64,000 nt of DNA, from positions 2,499,001 to 2,563,000 of the forward strand of contig NZ_CP084622.1 of NCBI RefSeq assembly GCF_020422885.1, given 5' to 3'. Below the pieces are notes generated by a model. The model saw only the letters and a list, made by a program, of their open reading frames with translations. It had not been told where the DNA came from and did no database searches. Shown one piece after another: positions 56,940 through 64,000 of the stretch. The translations under genes were made by a program, and so were the position numbers. The first letter of the stretch is position 1. Every line of letters begins with the position of its first letter. The stretch comes from Mesobacillus sp. S13. GTDB taxonomy: Bacteria; Bacillota; Bacilli; Bacillales; Cytobacillaceae.

Positions 56940-57527
56940 ATGGCAATAAACGTAATAGTCATTATACTGGCATACTTGCTGGGATCAATACCTTCTGGCC
57001 TTATTATTGGAAAATTGTTCTACGGTAAAGATATTCGTGAACATGGAAGCGGGAACTTAGGCGGTACAAATACATTCAGGACACTGGGAGTAAAAGCTGG
57101 TTTAATAGTAAGTATCGCTGACGTGTTGAAAGGAACCCTTGCTGCAAGTCTGCCCTTGCTGCTAAATACGGATGATCTCCATATGCTTTTAGTAGGGGTC
57201 TTTGCGGTGATTGGACACATGTATCCTATCTTCGCAGGATTTCGAGGCGGTAAAGCGGTAGCCACTTCAGGTGGGGTTTTGCTGGCATATATTCCGGTAT
57301 TATTCATATTCATGCTCTTAATCTTTTTCATCAGCCTGTACATAACAAAGTATGTTTCCCTATCTTCCATTCTAACCGGCATTGCCGCGTTCATTTACTC
57401 GCTCTTTACCCAGGACCTCCCTTTGATCATGGTTGTCGCAGTCCTGGCCAGTTTCGTCATCTACAGGCATCGAGCCAATATTGAGAGAATCCGCAATAAA
57501 ACAGAGCCGAAAATCAAATGGCTTTAG
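56940..57527 (+). CDS. plsY: acyl-phosphate:glycerol-3-phosphate acyltransferase
   Basis: 195 residues with five membrane helices. [30 protein letters not shown] and [12 protein letters not shown] are the three PlsY motifs. It performs the first acylation in phospholipid synthesis. AAAAGGAGA precedes the ATG. A strong terminator follows. In B. subtilis the same gene (yneS) lies near yneR and yneT, as here. Confidence 0.95.
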   Translation: MAINVIVIILAYLLGSIPSGLIIGKLFYGKDIREHGSGNLGGTNTFRTLGVKAGLIVSIADVLKGTLAASLPLLLNTDDLHMLLVGVFAVIGHMYPIFAGFRGGKAVATSGGVLLAYIPVLFIFMLLIFFISLYITKYVSLSSILTGIAAFIYSLFTQDLPLIMVVAVLASFVIYRHRANIERIRNKTEPKIKWL

Positions 57528-57541
57528 AACAGGAAACTACA

Positions 57542-57574
57542 GCCGGCAAACCTTCCGTGTTTGCCGGCATTTTT
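57542..57574 (+). terminator. terminator after plsY
   Basis: GCCGGCAAAC / GTTTGCCGGC stem with a seven-base loop and a T5 run. The remaining 270 bp before the next gene contain an extended -10 (TGTTATAAT, 57707-57715) and a small palindrome ATTCGA-N6-TCGAAT at 57737-57754. Confidence 0.92.
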
Positions 57575-57843
57575 ATGGATAAAATCCAAAGTCCCCGTAA
57601 ATTCCACAATAGAATGGCAGCCAAGATTAACAATTATAGCCCCTTTTGCTCCAGTAGTTCTTTATAAGATATTTTTTGTTCTTTTTAAAAAAATAAATGG
57701 TTTTGCTGTTATAATTTAAATATATATGTCATATACATTCGAAAGAAATCGAATTCAGGCTGCTAATTTATATGTATGTCAATTCCTGATGAAATTATTT
57801 AATCTAACCATGCCCAAACAATTCGAAAAAAGAAGGGATATAA

Positions 57844-58764
57844 ATGAAACCAGGAAAACCCCTTAAAACCTTTCATTTCAGTACAGAAATGAAACAGTCA
57901 GTCTCCCCAAGTACGTATCCAAACGATAAAACGTTCTTGATTCATGAACTTCAAATGAAAAGGGGTGAGTTGACAATGGATGATTTAAAACACAAACAAG
58001 CAGAGCTTGAAAGTAAAAGCATGGAACTGGAGCAGGAAATAATTGATAAGCAGCAAACTTTAATGCACCTGCATCAGGCTATCCAAACTGCCACAAGTAA
58101 GTTTCAAGCAGCTTCAGCCAGCCATTTGGCAGCCGGATTAGCTCATGAAATTAGGAATCCCCTGACAACGATCAAGGGTTTTATCCAGTTGCTTAAACCG
58201 GAACTTCAAGCTGACCGCAAGAAGGAATTCGCTGATGTGGCTTTAGATGAAATTAATCGTGCCAACACCTTACTCACTGAATTTCTTTCTGTTTTGAAAC
58301 CTGGCTCCCCTGAGAAAAGGAAGCTATCCATGAATAAGTTAGCAGAAAGTATACTCAAGCTATTTTCGAGCGAATCAATTTTAAAGGATATCCAATTCAA
58401 AGGAACCTTTCCCGAAGACGAGCTATATGTATGGGCTGATGAAAATGGAATTAAACAAGTGTTGGTGAATTTGTTGAAAAATGCATTTGAAGCAGTGGAA
58501 GGAAATCCTGCTACAAGACCTGAAATCACATTGGTTGTAAGCAAGCTTGAGGAAAACGTTTCAGTAAGTGTAATAGATAATGGCAGCGGTATTGATCAAT
58601 TATCTCTTAACAAGATTTTCACACCCTTTTACACTACAAAAGCAGAAGGAACCGGGATAGGATTGGCGATCAGCAAGCAAATAATCGAAAGTCACGGCGG
58701 CCAAATGAGTGTTGCCATTGAACACAATAAAACAATATTCAAATTCGCGCTTCCTGCCGTTTAA
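57844..58764 (+). CDS. orphan sensor histidine kinase (sporulation-kinase-like)
   Basis: 306 residues, cytoplasmic, no membrane or PAS domain. An unusual N-terminal tail (1-44) leads into a coiled coil (48-85). The H-box AAGLAHEIRNPLTTIKGFIQLL has the phospho-His at 101. The N-box is LVNLLKNAFEA, G1 is DNGSGI, the F-box is FTPFYTTK and G2 is GTGIGLAI. An in-frame ATG at 57976 with AAAGGGGTGA upstream is a strong alternative start and would remove the tail. No response regulator is adjacent. The H-box resembles KinA-E phosphorelay kinases. Confidence 0.88.
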   Translation: MKPGKPLKTFHFSTEMKQSVSPSTYPNDKTFLIHELQMKRGELTMDDLKHKQAELESKSMELEQEIIDKQQTLMHLHQAIQTATSKFQAASASHLAAGLAHEIRNPLTTIKGFIQLLKPELQADRKKEFADVALDEINRANTLLTEFLSVLKPGSPEKRKLSMNKLAESILKLFSSESILKDIQFKGTFPEDELYVWADENGIKQVLVNLLKNAFEAVEGNPATRPEITLVVSKLEENVSVSVIDNGSGIDQLSLNKIFTPFYTTKAEGTGIGLAISKQIIESHGGQMSVAIEHNKTIFKFALPAV

Positions 58765-58867
58765 TCCTGAACAGCAATCGTCGAAAAATTGTCATATTGA
58801 AAGCCATTAACCATCTGCCGTGACTGGTAAAATGTAGGTAATAACTAAGGAAAGAAGGCGGATTGTA

Positions 58868-59056
58868 ATGGAAGAAGTTATCAAGCAGGCCGTAAATTGG
58901 GTGTATACAACCACAACCGCTGAGGTAACGTCGCCAGATGATTTTATTGTAGAATTCCTGACTGATATTCCTGACAATGAAAGAAATGACCCTTCGCCAA
59001 TCAAAATTAAAAATATGGAAGAATTATTGGATTTCCTGGAAAACACGGAATGGTAA
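58868..59056 (+). CDS. hypothetical small acidic protein
   Basis: 62 residues: MEEVIKQAVNWVYTTTTAEV, a Pro/Asp-rich middle, and an acidic C-terminal helix (MEELLDFLENTEW). AAGGCGG lies 7-10 bases before the ATG. No family is recognised. It lies 103 bp after the kinase gene and could be expressed with it. A terminator follows. Confidence 0.65.
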   Translation: MEEVIKQAVNWVYTTTTAEVTSPDDFIVEFLTDIPDNERNDPSPIKIKNMEELLDFLENTEW

Positions 59057-59145
59057 TATAAGATTCGTCTGATGTGGATTTTAAACAAAACTTTTTCAAA
59101 TGGAAGTTTTGGAAAGAATATAGTTACAAATCTCCATTAAAAAAT

Positions 59146-59174
59146 TGCGGTCTCTTAAAGGACCGCATTTTTTT
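59146..59174. terminator. terminator between convergent genes
   Basis: TGCGGTC / GACCGCA perfect stem with an eight-base loop, T7 on the plus side and A-rich sequence on the other. Confidence 0.9.
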
Positions 59175-59184
59175 ACATATCGTA

Positions 59185-59472
59185 TCACATTTTTAACAGT
59201 TTGAACTGCCCCCTTCCCAAAACATCTTTTATATAATCTAGTTTCGTATCATTGAAATAAACGGAATCGCCTTCATGAATCAGGATGGGCACTCCATCGA
59301 ATGTATGAATTTGATCATTCTTTAATGGCTGCTCCTCCAGAGCAACTCGAAGCTGCGGGCCACCTCAACCGATCCCCATCGTCAACCGGACGTATAGCAT
59401 TTCCTCTTCCTTGCATTCATTTTTGATTGCCTGACGCAAAATTTTATGTGCGCTCTCGGTTATTTTGAACAA
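59185..59472 (-). CDS. HesB/IscA-like selenoprotein (in-frame UGA = Sec36, predicted)
   Basis: 95 codons from a TTG (59472), with AAAGGG nine bases upstream, to a TGA at 59185. Reading starts LFKITESAHKILRQAIKN, then reaches LTMGIG, a TGA at 59367-59365, and continues GGPQLRVALEEQ. It ends in VYFNDTKLDYIKDVLGRGQF. HesB/IscA proteins have a conserved Cys at the interrupted position. No other stop or frameshift is present, and a SECIS-like hairpin follows. If the UGA is only a stop, the product is 35 residues. A further in-frame TGA just upstream limits the start to this TTG. Confidence 0.8.
59322..59367 (-). promoter_or_regulatory. candidate bacterial SECIS element with the UGA codon
   Basis: After the UGA (59367-59365) come 25 nt and then an apical loop TGGAG. 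The loop is closed by TGCTC / GAGCA (59344-59330), with a further T-G pair. GGTGGC right after the UGA can also pair with GCCATT (59329-59324). A G is in the first two loop positions, and the distance is in the 16-37 nt range described for bacterial SECIS elements. Confidence 0.7.
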
Positions 59473-59649
59473 TACCTCTCACCCTTTCAAAGTTTCTGCC
59501 TTTAATCTACAATTTTAATGAAAATTATCGAATTATGACAAAATAATGAAAATCACAATGAAATTTATACATTTAACACCATTCTTATAATATATTATCC
59601 TTAGAGGCTAAAAAATAAATATGCCTCATTCTAATCTGGGGAGATTAAC

Positions 59650-60813
59650 ATGAGAAAAAAGAAGAAAAAACCTTTTGGTATTGCCTTGTTTGCAGGCTTA
59701 GGCATCTTGGCATCCGTATTAACTTTGCAGATGTACAATGAAGCACAAGCCAAAGAACCAAGCATTAAAATGAAATCTCAAAAGTCACATCTCGAGAGAA
59801 GCTATGATGTGACCGGTAAGAGTTTTGTGGAAACAGTGAAAATCGGAGCAATTGGTGATATCCTGATCCACGATACAGTTTATGAAGATGCATTTTTGAG
59901 TCCCGGCTACGATTTCAAACCAATGCTCAGTCATGTCAGAGAGTACTTATTGCAACCTGATCTTTTACTGGCGAACCAGGAAACTCTTCTTGGCGGAGAG
60001 GAAATCGGGTTATCAAGCTATCCAATGTTCAATAGTCCTGTTGAAGTTGGTGAGGCATTGATAGATGCCGGAGTGGATATTGTATCAAATGCAAATAATC
60101 ATTCTCTTGACCGCTCGGAAAAGGGGGTCCTCGCATCGTTAAGTAATATGGAAGCATCCGGCCTCCCTTACGTTGGTTCATTCAAGGATGATGCAGACAA
60201 ACAAGAATTGCGGATCTTGAACAAAAATGGGGTCAGCGTTTCCTATTTATCCTACACCTATGGAACAAATGGAATCCCAGTTCCAATCGGCAAGGATCAT
60301 CTCGTGAACCTGATTGATCGGGAAGCAATGAAAGCTGAGATTCACCGCGCCCGGACTGAATCAGATATTGTTGTCATGAGTATCCATTGGGGGAATGAGT
60401 ATCAACGCTTCCCTACTATTGATCAAAAGGAACTTGCCCAGTTTCTGGTCGATGAAGGCGTAGACATCATCTTTGGCCATCATCCGCATGTTTTGCAGCC
60501 TATGGAGTGGCTGACTGCTGCGGACGGAAGAAAGGCTTTTGTCGTCTATTCACTTGGTAATTTCCTGTCTGGCCAAATGTGGGACTATAAGGATATCGGT
60601 GGTCTTGCCACGATTGAAGTAACGAAAACCATCACACCGGAAGGCGATAAAATCGTGCTGCAAAACCCGGAATTCTTACCGACATTTGTCTCAAGTAGCA
60701 GACAAAGCAATTACCGTGTTGTTCCTTTGGAAGAAGCCGGCCAATTTGGCCTCGCTGGAGCAAAAAGTAAATATAACGAAATCATGGAACATATGACACA
60801 GTTTATTAAGTAG
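59650..60813 (+). CDS. CapA family protein
   Basis: 387 residues. An N-terminal lysine-rich segment and a membrane anchor (about 8-25) are followed by a calcineurin-like CapA domain. KIGAIGDILIHDTVYEDAF, NANNHSLDRSEKG, MSIHWGNEYQRFPT and IFGHHPHVLQPMEW carry the expected metal ligands. CapA proteins are associated with poly-gamma-glutamate synthesis or anchoring, but no capB or capC is nearby, so the role is open. It is exposed outside the membrane. Confidence 0.88.
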   Translation: MRKKKKKPFGIALFAGLGILASVLTLQMYNEAQAKEPSIKMKSQKSHLERSYDVTGKSFVETVKIGAIGDILIHDTVYEDAFLSPGYDFKPMLSHVREYLLQPDLLLANQETLLGGEEIGLSSYPMFNSPVEVGEALIDAGVDIVSNANNHSLDRSEKGVLASLSNMEASGLPYVGSFKDDADKQELRILNKNGVSVSYLSYTYGTNGIPVPIGKDHLVNLIDREAMKAEIHRARTESDIVVMSIHWGNEYQRFPTIDQKELAQFLVDEGVDIIFGHHPHVLQPMEWLTAADGRKAFVVYSLGNFLSGQMWDYKDIGGLATIEVTKTITPEGDKIVLQNPEFLPTFVSSSRQSNYRVVPLEEAGQFGLAGAKSKYNEIMEHMTQFIK

Positions 60814-60920
60814 TTTTCTTACGAATATCGCAATACCGGCTAGAAAACTCGCTTCTAAACCTAAAGCCATGTATGAACTTTGCGAATAAGCAATGCGTAA
60901 ACAGCCAATAATGAAATGTG

Positions 60921-60946
60921 AATGCCTGGTCCATGAAGACCAGGCA
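60921..60946. terminator. hairpin downstream of the CapA gene
   Basis: ATGCCTGGTC / GACCAGGCAT perfect 10-bp stem with a six-base loop. No T run follows on the plus strand, so termination is uncertain. Confidence 0.6.
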
Positions 60947-60991
60947 TTGCTTATGTTATAATCGGACTACCTGGTTTGAAAGGAGAACAAT

Positions 60992-61285
60992 ATGATAATT
61001 ACAATTAATGATGATGCTGCAGCATGGTATGAAAATGAAATGGACCTTTCATCCGGAAGCTATTTAAGATTTTTTGTCCGGTACGGGGGCTTCAGTTCCA
61101 TTCAGAAAGGTTTTTCATTAGGTGTATCGAAAGAAGAACCTGATCATATTGGTGTAAAAACAGAAAAGAATGGTGTCACTTATTATATCGAAGAAAAAGA
61201 TATTTGGTATTTTGATGGACATGATATGCACGTTGAACTTCACCCAGTTGGGCAGGAACCCGATTTTAAATTCGAGAAGAAGTAA
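60992..61285 (+). CDS. yneR: HesB/YadR/YfhF-family protein (YneR-like)
   Basis: 97 residues: IITINDDAAAWYENEMDL, FFVRYGGFSSIQKGFSLGVSKEEP and DIWYFDGHD match B. subtilis YneR. This branch of the HesB-like fold lacks the iron-sulphur cysteines, and none are present here. The function is unknown. AAAGGAG precedes the ATG. It contrasts with the Cys/Sec-containing HesB-like gene 1.5 kb upstream. Confidence 0.88.
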   Translation: MIITINDDAAAWYENEMDLSSGSYLRFFVRYGGFSSIQKGFSLGVSKEEPDHIGVKTEKNGVTYYIEEKDIWYFDGHDMHVELHPVGQEPDFKFEKK

Positions 61286-61317
61286 GGCAGACGCGAAAAG
61301 CGCCTGCCTTATTTTTT
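61286..61317. terminator. terminator between convergent genes
   Basis: GGCAGACGC / GCGCCTGCC stem with one mismatch, then a T-rich tail. It overlaps the very end of the minus-strand gene. Confidence 0.8.
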
Positions 61318-61611
61318 AGCTACTATAAGAGGGTTCTCAATACCTTCCTGTTTTAAAATTTCAGCCTGCTTCGTTCCTAAAAGATCGAAATGAGGATAAT
61401 CGGTCTTCCTTTTGTCAATCCACTCCGGCCGCAAACCATATTTCCGCCCCCACTGGGCTAGCTTTTCGAGGTCCCTGCATCCAACCTTCGTCACCGTTGA
61501 GCAGTCTGGAAAGCGTTCATCAATCCAATAATGTGTCAGGAAGGCGAGCTCTCCTCTTTTGATTTTAGCTTTCCATTCTTCCAGCTCATGACGTTTGATC
61601 CCGAAAGCCAA
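61309..61611 (-). CDS. yneQ: YneQ-like protein
   Basis: 100 residues starting MAFGIKRHELEEWK, with AFLTHYWIDERFPDCSTVTKVGC and DYPHFDLLG conserved in B. subtilis YneQ. The function is unknown. The TTG start immediately follows the TGA stop of the thioesterase gene, with the AAGGAG inside that gene, so the pair is translationally coupled. Confidence 0.85.
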   Translation of the reverse strand: MAFGIKRHELEEWKAKIKRGELAFLTHYWIDERFPDCSTVTKVGCRDLEKLAQWGRKYGLRPEWIDKRKTDYPHFDLLGTKQAEILKQEGIENPLIVAKK

Positions 61612-62055
61612 TCAGACCTGCTCCTTTTCATCTTCAGGCTTTTTCATAGCCTGAAGATATGCTTCGTGCCAGTCAGGAAAGCTCCTTTTTAAAGAAATAG
61701 GACGGAAGCTATCCTTCTTCACACAGACATGTTTTGAGCTGCCTGTCAAAGCAAGCTCCCCGTTACCATTGAATATCTCATATTTATAGACAGAGCGAAT
61801 GCCATCATATTCCTCAACCCAAGTTTTGATCGTTGCAGTATCCCCATATCTCAATGGTTTTTTATAGGATGCTTGAATATCGAGTACAGGCGAGATGATT
61901 CCGTCCTTCTCCATTTCTGCATAATTAAAGCCAAGCTCTTTGATCAATTGTGTTCTGCCCAGCTCCATCCACACCAGATAATTTGCGTGATAGACAACAC
62001 CCATCTGGTCTGTTTCTGCGTATCGAACCTCAATCTCCCTTGTAGAAATGATCAT
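61612..62055 (-). CDS. yneP: acyl-CoA thioesterase (YneP-like)
   Basis: 147 residues, 4-hydroxybenzoyl-CoA thioesterase-type hotdog fold. The catalytic Asp and neighbours are in RYAETDQMGVVYHANYLVWMELGR near the N terminus. It hydrolyses acyl-CoA; substrate chain length is unknown. AAAGGGG precedes the ATG. It is in the same unit as yneQ. Confidence 0.9.
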   Translation of the reverse strand: MIISTREIEVRYAETDQMGVVYHANYLVWMELGRTQLIKELGFNYAEMEKDGIISPVLDIQASYKKPLRYGDTATIKTWVEEYDGIRSVYKYEIFNGNGELALTGSSKHVCVKKDSFRPISLKRSFPDWHEAYLQAMKKPEDEKEQV

Positions 62056-62181
62056 TTGTATTCCCCTTTATTCTTCTTGTTATTAGGTTATTTTTTCTTC
62101 GTTTTTACTTTAATTAATGATATAGAATTTCTCAAATGGACTTGAATGAATCCTCTTTTTGTTTGGCTCTGCTAAACTAGG

Positions 62182-62315
62182 CTGTTGATTTTCGTTCCAG
62201 GCGCTTCGCTTTCCGCGGGGCTGGCGCTGAGCCTCCTCGTCGCTTTGCTCCTGCGGGGTCTCATCTGACCAGCTAAGCCCGCAGGAGTCTAGGCGCCTTC
62301 CACTACAATCAACAG
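62182..62315. repeat. Bacillaceae GC-rich intergenic repeat, copy 2
   Basis: 134 bp bounded by inverted ends CTGTTGATT / AATCAACAG, with TTCGTTCCAGGCGCTTCGCT near the left end and GGCGCCTTCCACT near the right. It is related to 44834-45025. The internal ORF should not be annotated. The rest of the 62056-62383 gap shows nothing else. Confidence 0.85.
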
Positions 62316-62383
62316 GGCTTAAAAACAACAATTGGCATTAATAGAGCCTTTGTTATACAAGAAACAATCTTATGAAAATATCC

Positions 62384-64000
62384 TTATCCTATAATCTTTT
62401 TTAGAGCTGCTTCAAAGTCCTGCTTGTCTAAGTATAAAACATCTTCATCGAAATCCTCAAAAAGCTCTTGGTCAATCAAACGATATGCCTGGGATTGAAC
62501 AGCTTCATCCACTAAATTCGTAGCAAATCGTCCGTTCCCTTTCATATCGACTTCCGAAAGTTTCACCGACAAAAACGATTCCACATCTTCGCTGATCTTA
62601 TATTGATATTTACCAGCATAGTTCTTGATGATTAGCAATAAATCGCTCACACTATAGTCCGGAAAGTGGAAAAACTTCTTGAATCTTGATCTGAGACCAG
62701 GATTGCTTTCTAGCAGCAAATCCATCTCCGCAGGATAGCCAGCAAGGATCACGACTAGATTTTCATTATGCCGTGTCATTTCATCGACAATCGTATCAAT
62801 AACTTCCTTGCCAAAATCACCAGAGCTTTGACCTAGCAATGAGTAAGCTTCATCGATGAATAAAACGCCTCCGAGAGCCTCACGAATTTTTTTCTTTGTC
62901 TTGATGGCTGTTTGACCGACATAGCCAGCGACAAAATCTGCCCTGCTGCTGACGATTAGATGGCCACGCTTCAGCATTCCACATTCTTTCAGCAGTTCTG
63001 CGTAAATCTTTGCTACCGTGGTTTTTCCTGTGCCCGGATTGCCGGTGAAAACAGAGTGAAGCTGTATCGGCACAGCTGGCAGTCCATTATTCTTTCGCAG
63101 CTGCTGCATCCTGACAAATGAGATTAAGGATGTGACTTCTGATTTTACAGTGTCCAATCCAACTAGTGCGTTCAGCCTGTCTAGGGGTCTTTCCGCTGAT
63201 TGATTCGATGGAGATTCAAAATCTTCTTTTTCCAACAATGTATATGTGGAAAAGTCATCTTGTTCTGTCTGTCTGGATCCCTTTTTGAAAATGGCCTCCA
63301 ACACGAGATTCCGAACTGTCCTTGCATTTCCGAAGGTATCATCTACTCTTTCGTTTTCAATGCGATCTCTGAGCTCTAGCTTTGCTCCTTCTGTCATTGC
63401 AAAATCATTATCCTGTGCCGCCAGCTCAGCAATTCGCAACAGCTCATCATTTGAGTAATCCGGAAGGTGGAACAAATTAGATTGAGGAAAACGTGATCTT
63501 AAGCCTGGATTTGCATCAAGAAATTGTCGCATTTCTTCTGGATACCCAGCAAGTATAACGGCAAATTTGCCCCCGTACTCTTTCCCAGTCATTAGTGATA
63601 CCAGGGTATCGATTGCAGTTTGACCATAGTCATTTCCAGTCTGTCCTTCACGTTTAAGGCTGTATGCCTCATCAATGAATAAAACCCCGCCAAGTGCTTG
63701 CTCAACGACCTTCCTGACATTTTCTTCTGTTTGCCCGACATAAGCTCCGACAAGCTGGGAACGGTCTGCCTCGATTATTTCTTCTCGTGGAAGTACTCCT
63801 AGCTGATGATAAATTTTTGCAAGCAACCGAGCTAACGAAGTTTTCCCTGTTCCCGGATTCCCGGTCAGGACCATATTCAAGCTTTGATCATCCTTAGTTT
63901 GCAGGCCAAGTTCTTTCCGTTTTTGCTGATACTTGAGAAAGCGATAAAAATCATTCACTCTCTCTTTAACCGACTCGAGACCCACCAATTTATTTAGTTC
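62384..64000 (-). CDS. tandem AAA ATPase, CbxX/SpoVK-like (5' end outside window)
   Basis: At least 538 residues. The frame stays open to the right edge, where it reads ELNKLVGLESVKERV, so the start is outside. Two CbxX/CfxQ-type AAA modules follow each other. The first has GNPGTGKTSLARLLAKIY and LFIDEAYSLKREG; the second has LVGLDTVKSEV, GNPGTGKTTVAKIYAELL and LFIDEAYSLLGQ. Such proteins act as ATP-driven remodellers; SpoVK works in spore formation. This tandem form may carry further modules upstream. Confidence 0.88.
   Translation of the reverse strand, partial: ELNKLVGLESVKERVNDFYRFLKYQQKRKELGLQTKDDQSLNMVLTGNPGTGKTSLARLLAKIYHQLGVLPREEIIEADRSQLVGAYVGQTEENVRKVVEQALGGVLFIDEAYSLKREGQTGNDYGQTAIDTLVSLMTGKEYGGKFAVILAGYPEEMRQFLDANPGLRSRFPQSNLFHLPDYSNDELLRIAELAAQDNDFAMTEGAKLELRDRIENERVDDTFGNARTVRNLVLEAIFKKGSRQTEQDDFSTYTLLEKEDFESPSNQSAERPLDRLNALVGLDTVKSEVTSLISFVRMQQLRKNNGLPAVPIQLHSVFTGNPGTGKTTVAKIYAELLKECGMLKRGHLIVSSRADFVAGYVGQTAIKTKKKIREALGGVLFIDEAYSLLGQSSGDFGKEVIDTIVDEMTRHNENLVVILAGYPAEMDLLLESNPGLRSRFKKFFHFPDYSVSDLLLIIKNYAGKYQYKISEDVESFLSVKLSEVDMKGNGRFATNLVDEAVQSQAYRLIDQELFEDFDEDVLYLDKQDFEAALKKIIG

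Noticed and set aside
59185..59472. HesB-like frame as a simple pseudogene
   Set aside because: Only one stop interrupts it, at the expected Cys position, with a SECIS-like hairpin behind it and otherwise intact coding on both sides. Recoding explains it better, though not proven.
59650..60813. Poly-gamma-glutamate capsule operon
   Set aside because: Only a CapA-type protein is present; capB and capC homologues are absent from the window.
62110..62331. Minus-strand 73-codon ORF
   Set aside because: It is contained in repeat copy 2 and has no ribosome binding site or family resemblance.

Overview
The window comes from a Bacillus-type Firmicute (family Bacillaceae, by eye low-to-moderate GC). 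Evidence for this: strong AAGGAGG-type ribosome binding sites, many GTG and TTG starts, a TnrA regulator with matching 17-bp operators, and a block of genes that in Bacillus subtilis sit near parEC (yneP, yneQ, yneR, plsY, a CoA-binding YneT-like protein, parE, parC, alsT). Assignment to a genus close to Mesobacillus or Neobacillus is only a guess. I saw no rRNA, tRNA, CRISPR array, prophage or intact transposon.

Region 1 (1-11 kb) is one long plus-strand operon: SDR dehydrogenase (cut by the window edge), thiolase, APH/ACAD10-type kinase, a 2-phosphosulfolactate phosphatase-like protein, an HSL-type esterase, an acyl-CoA synthetase, then a complete LivHMGF ABC transporter with its lipoprotein receptor. 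It reads as an uptake and catabolic unit for an unidentified organic acid or ester, possibly a hydroxy acid. A type II pantothenate kinase follows. Region 2 (12-20 kb) holds a luciferase-like monooxygenase, a DEDDh exonuclease, a DUF294 nucleotidyltransferase-like protein, an ammonium transporter, TnrA with two operators, two tiny genes (one FbpA-like), an arginine deiminase/DDAH-type hydrolase and a sodium:alanine symporter. Region 3 (20-37 kb) is ordinary housekeeping and accessory content: patatin, PhoD-like phosphatase, GH18, hydrolases, a YebC-family regulator (YeeN), MscS, a dicarboxylate/amino acid symporter, a nucleoside hydrolase and an MFS transporter, separated by clear terminators.

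Region 4 (37-49 kb) holds a bacterial staygreen (Mg-dechelatase family) protein, a secreted protein, a second alanine symporter, parC/parE behind a LexA-like box, a subtilisin and HelD. Region 5 (49-57 kb) holds a glycerate kinase-GntP permease-CdaR regulator set, a CoA-binding protein, a purine/pyrimidine permease and a membrane-anchored phospholipase D. Region 6 (57-64 kb) holds plsY, an orphan histidine kinase, CapA, YneR/YneQ/YneP homologues and a tandem AAA ATPase running off the end.

The most striking single observation is a 95-codon minus-strand HesB/IscA-like gene at 59185-59472. Its frame is interrupted only by one UGA, at the position where a cysteine is expected. A hairpin with bacterial SECIS geometry follows 25 nt downstream. 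It is best read as a selenoprotein rather than a pseudogene, and it would not appear in a standard ORF list. Other notable items are the staygreen protein, the possible phosphorylation-based hydroxy-acid operon, the TnrA circuit, the LexA-like site at parE, and two kinds of Bacillaceae intergenic repeat.
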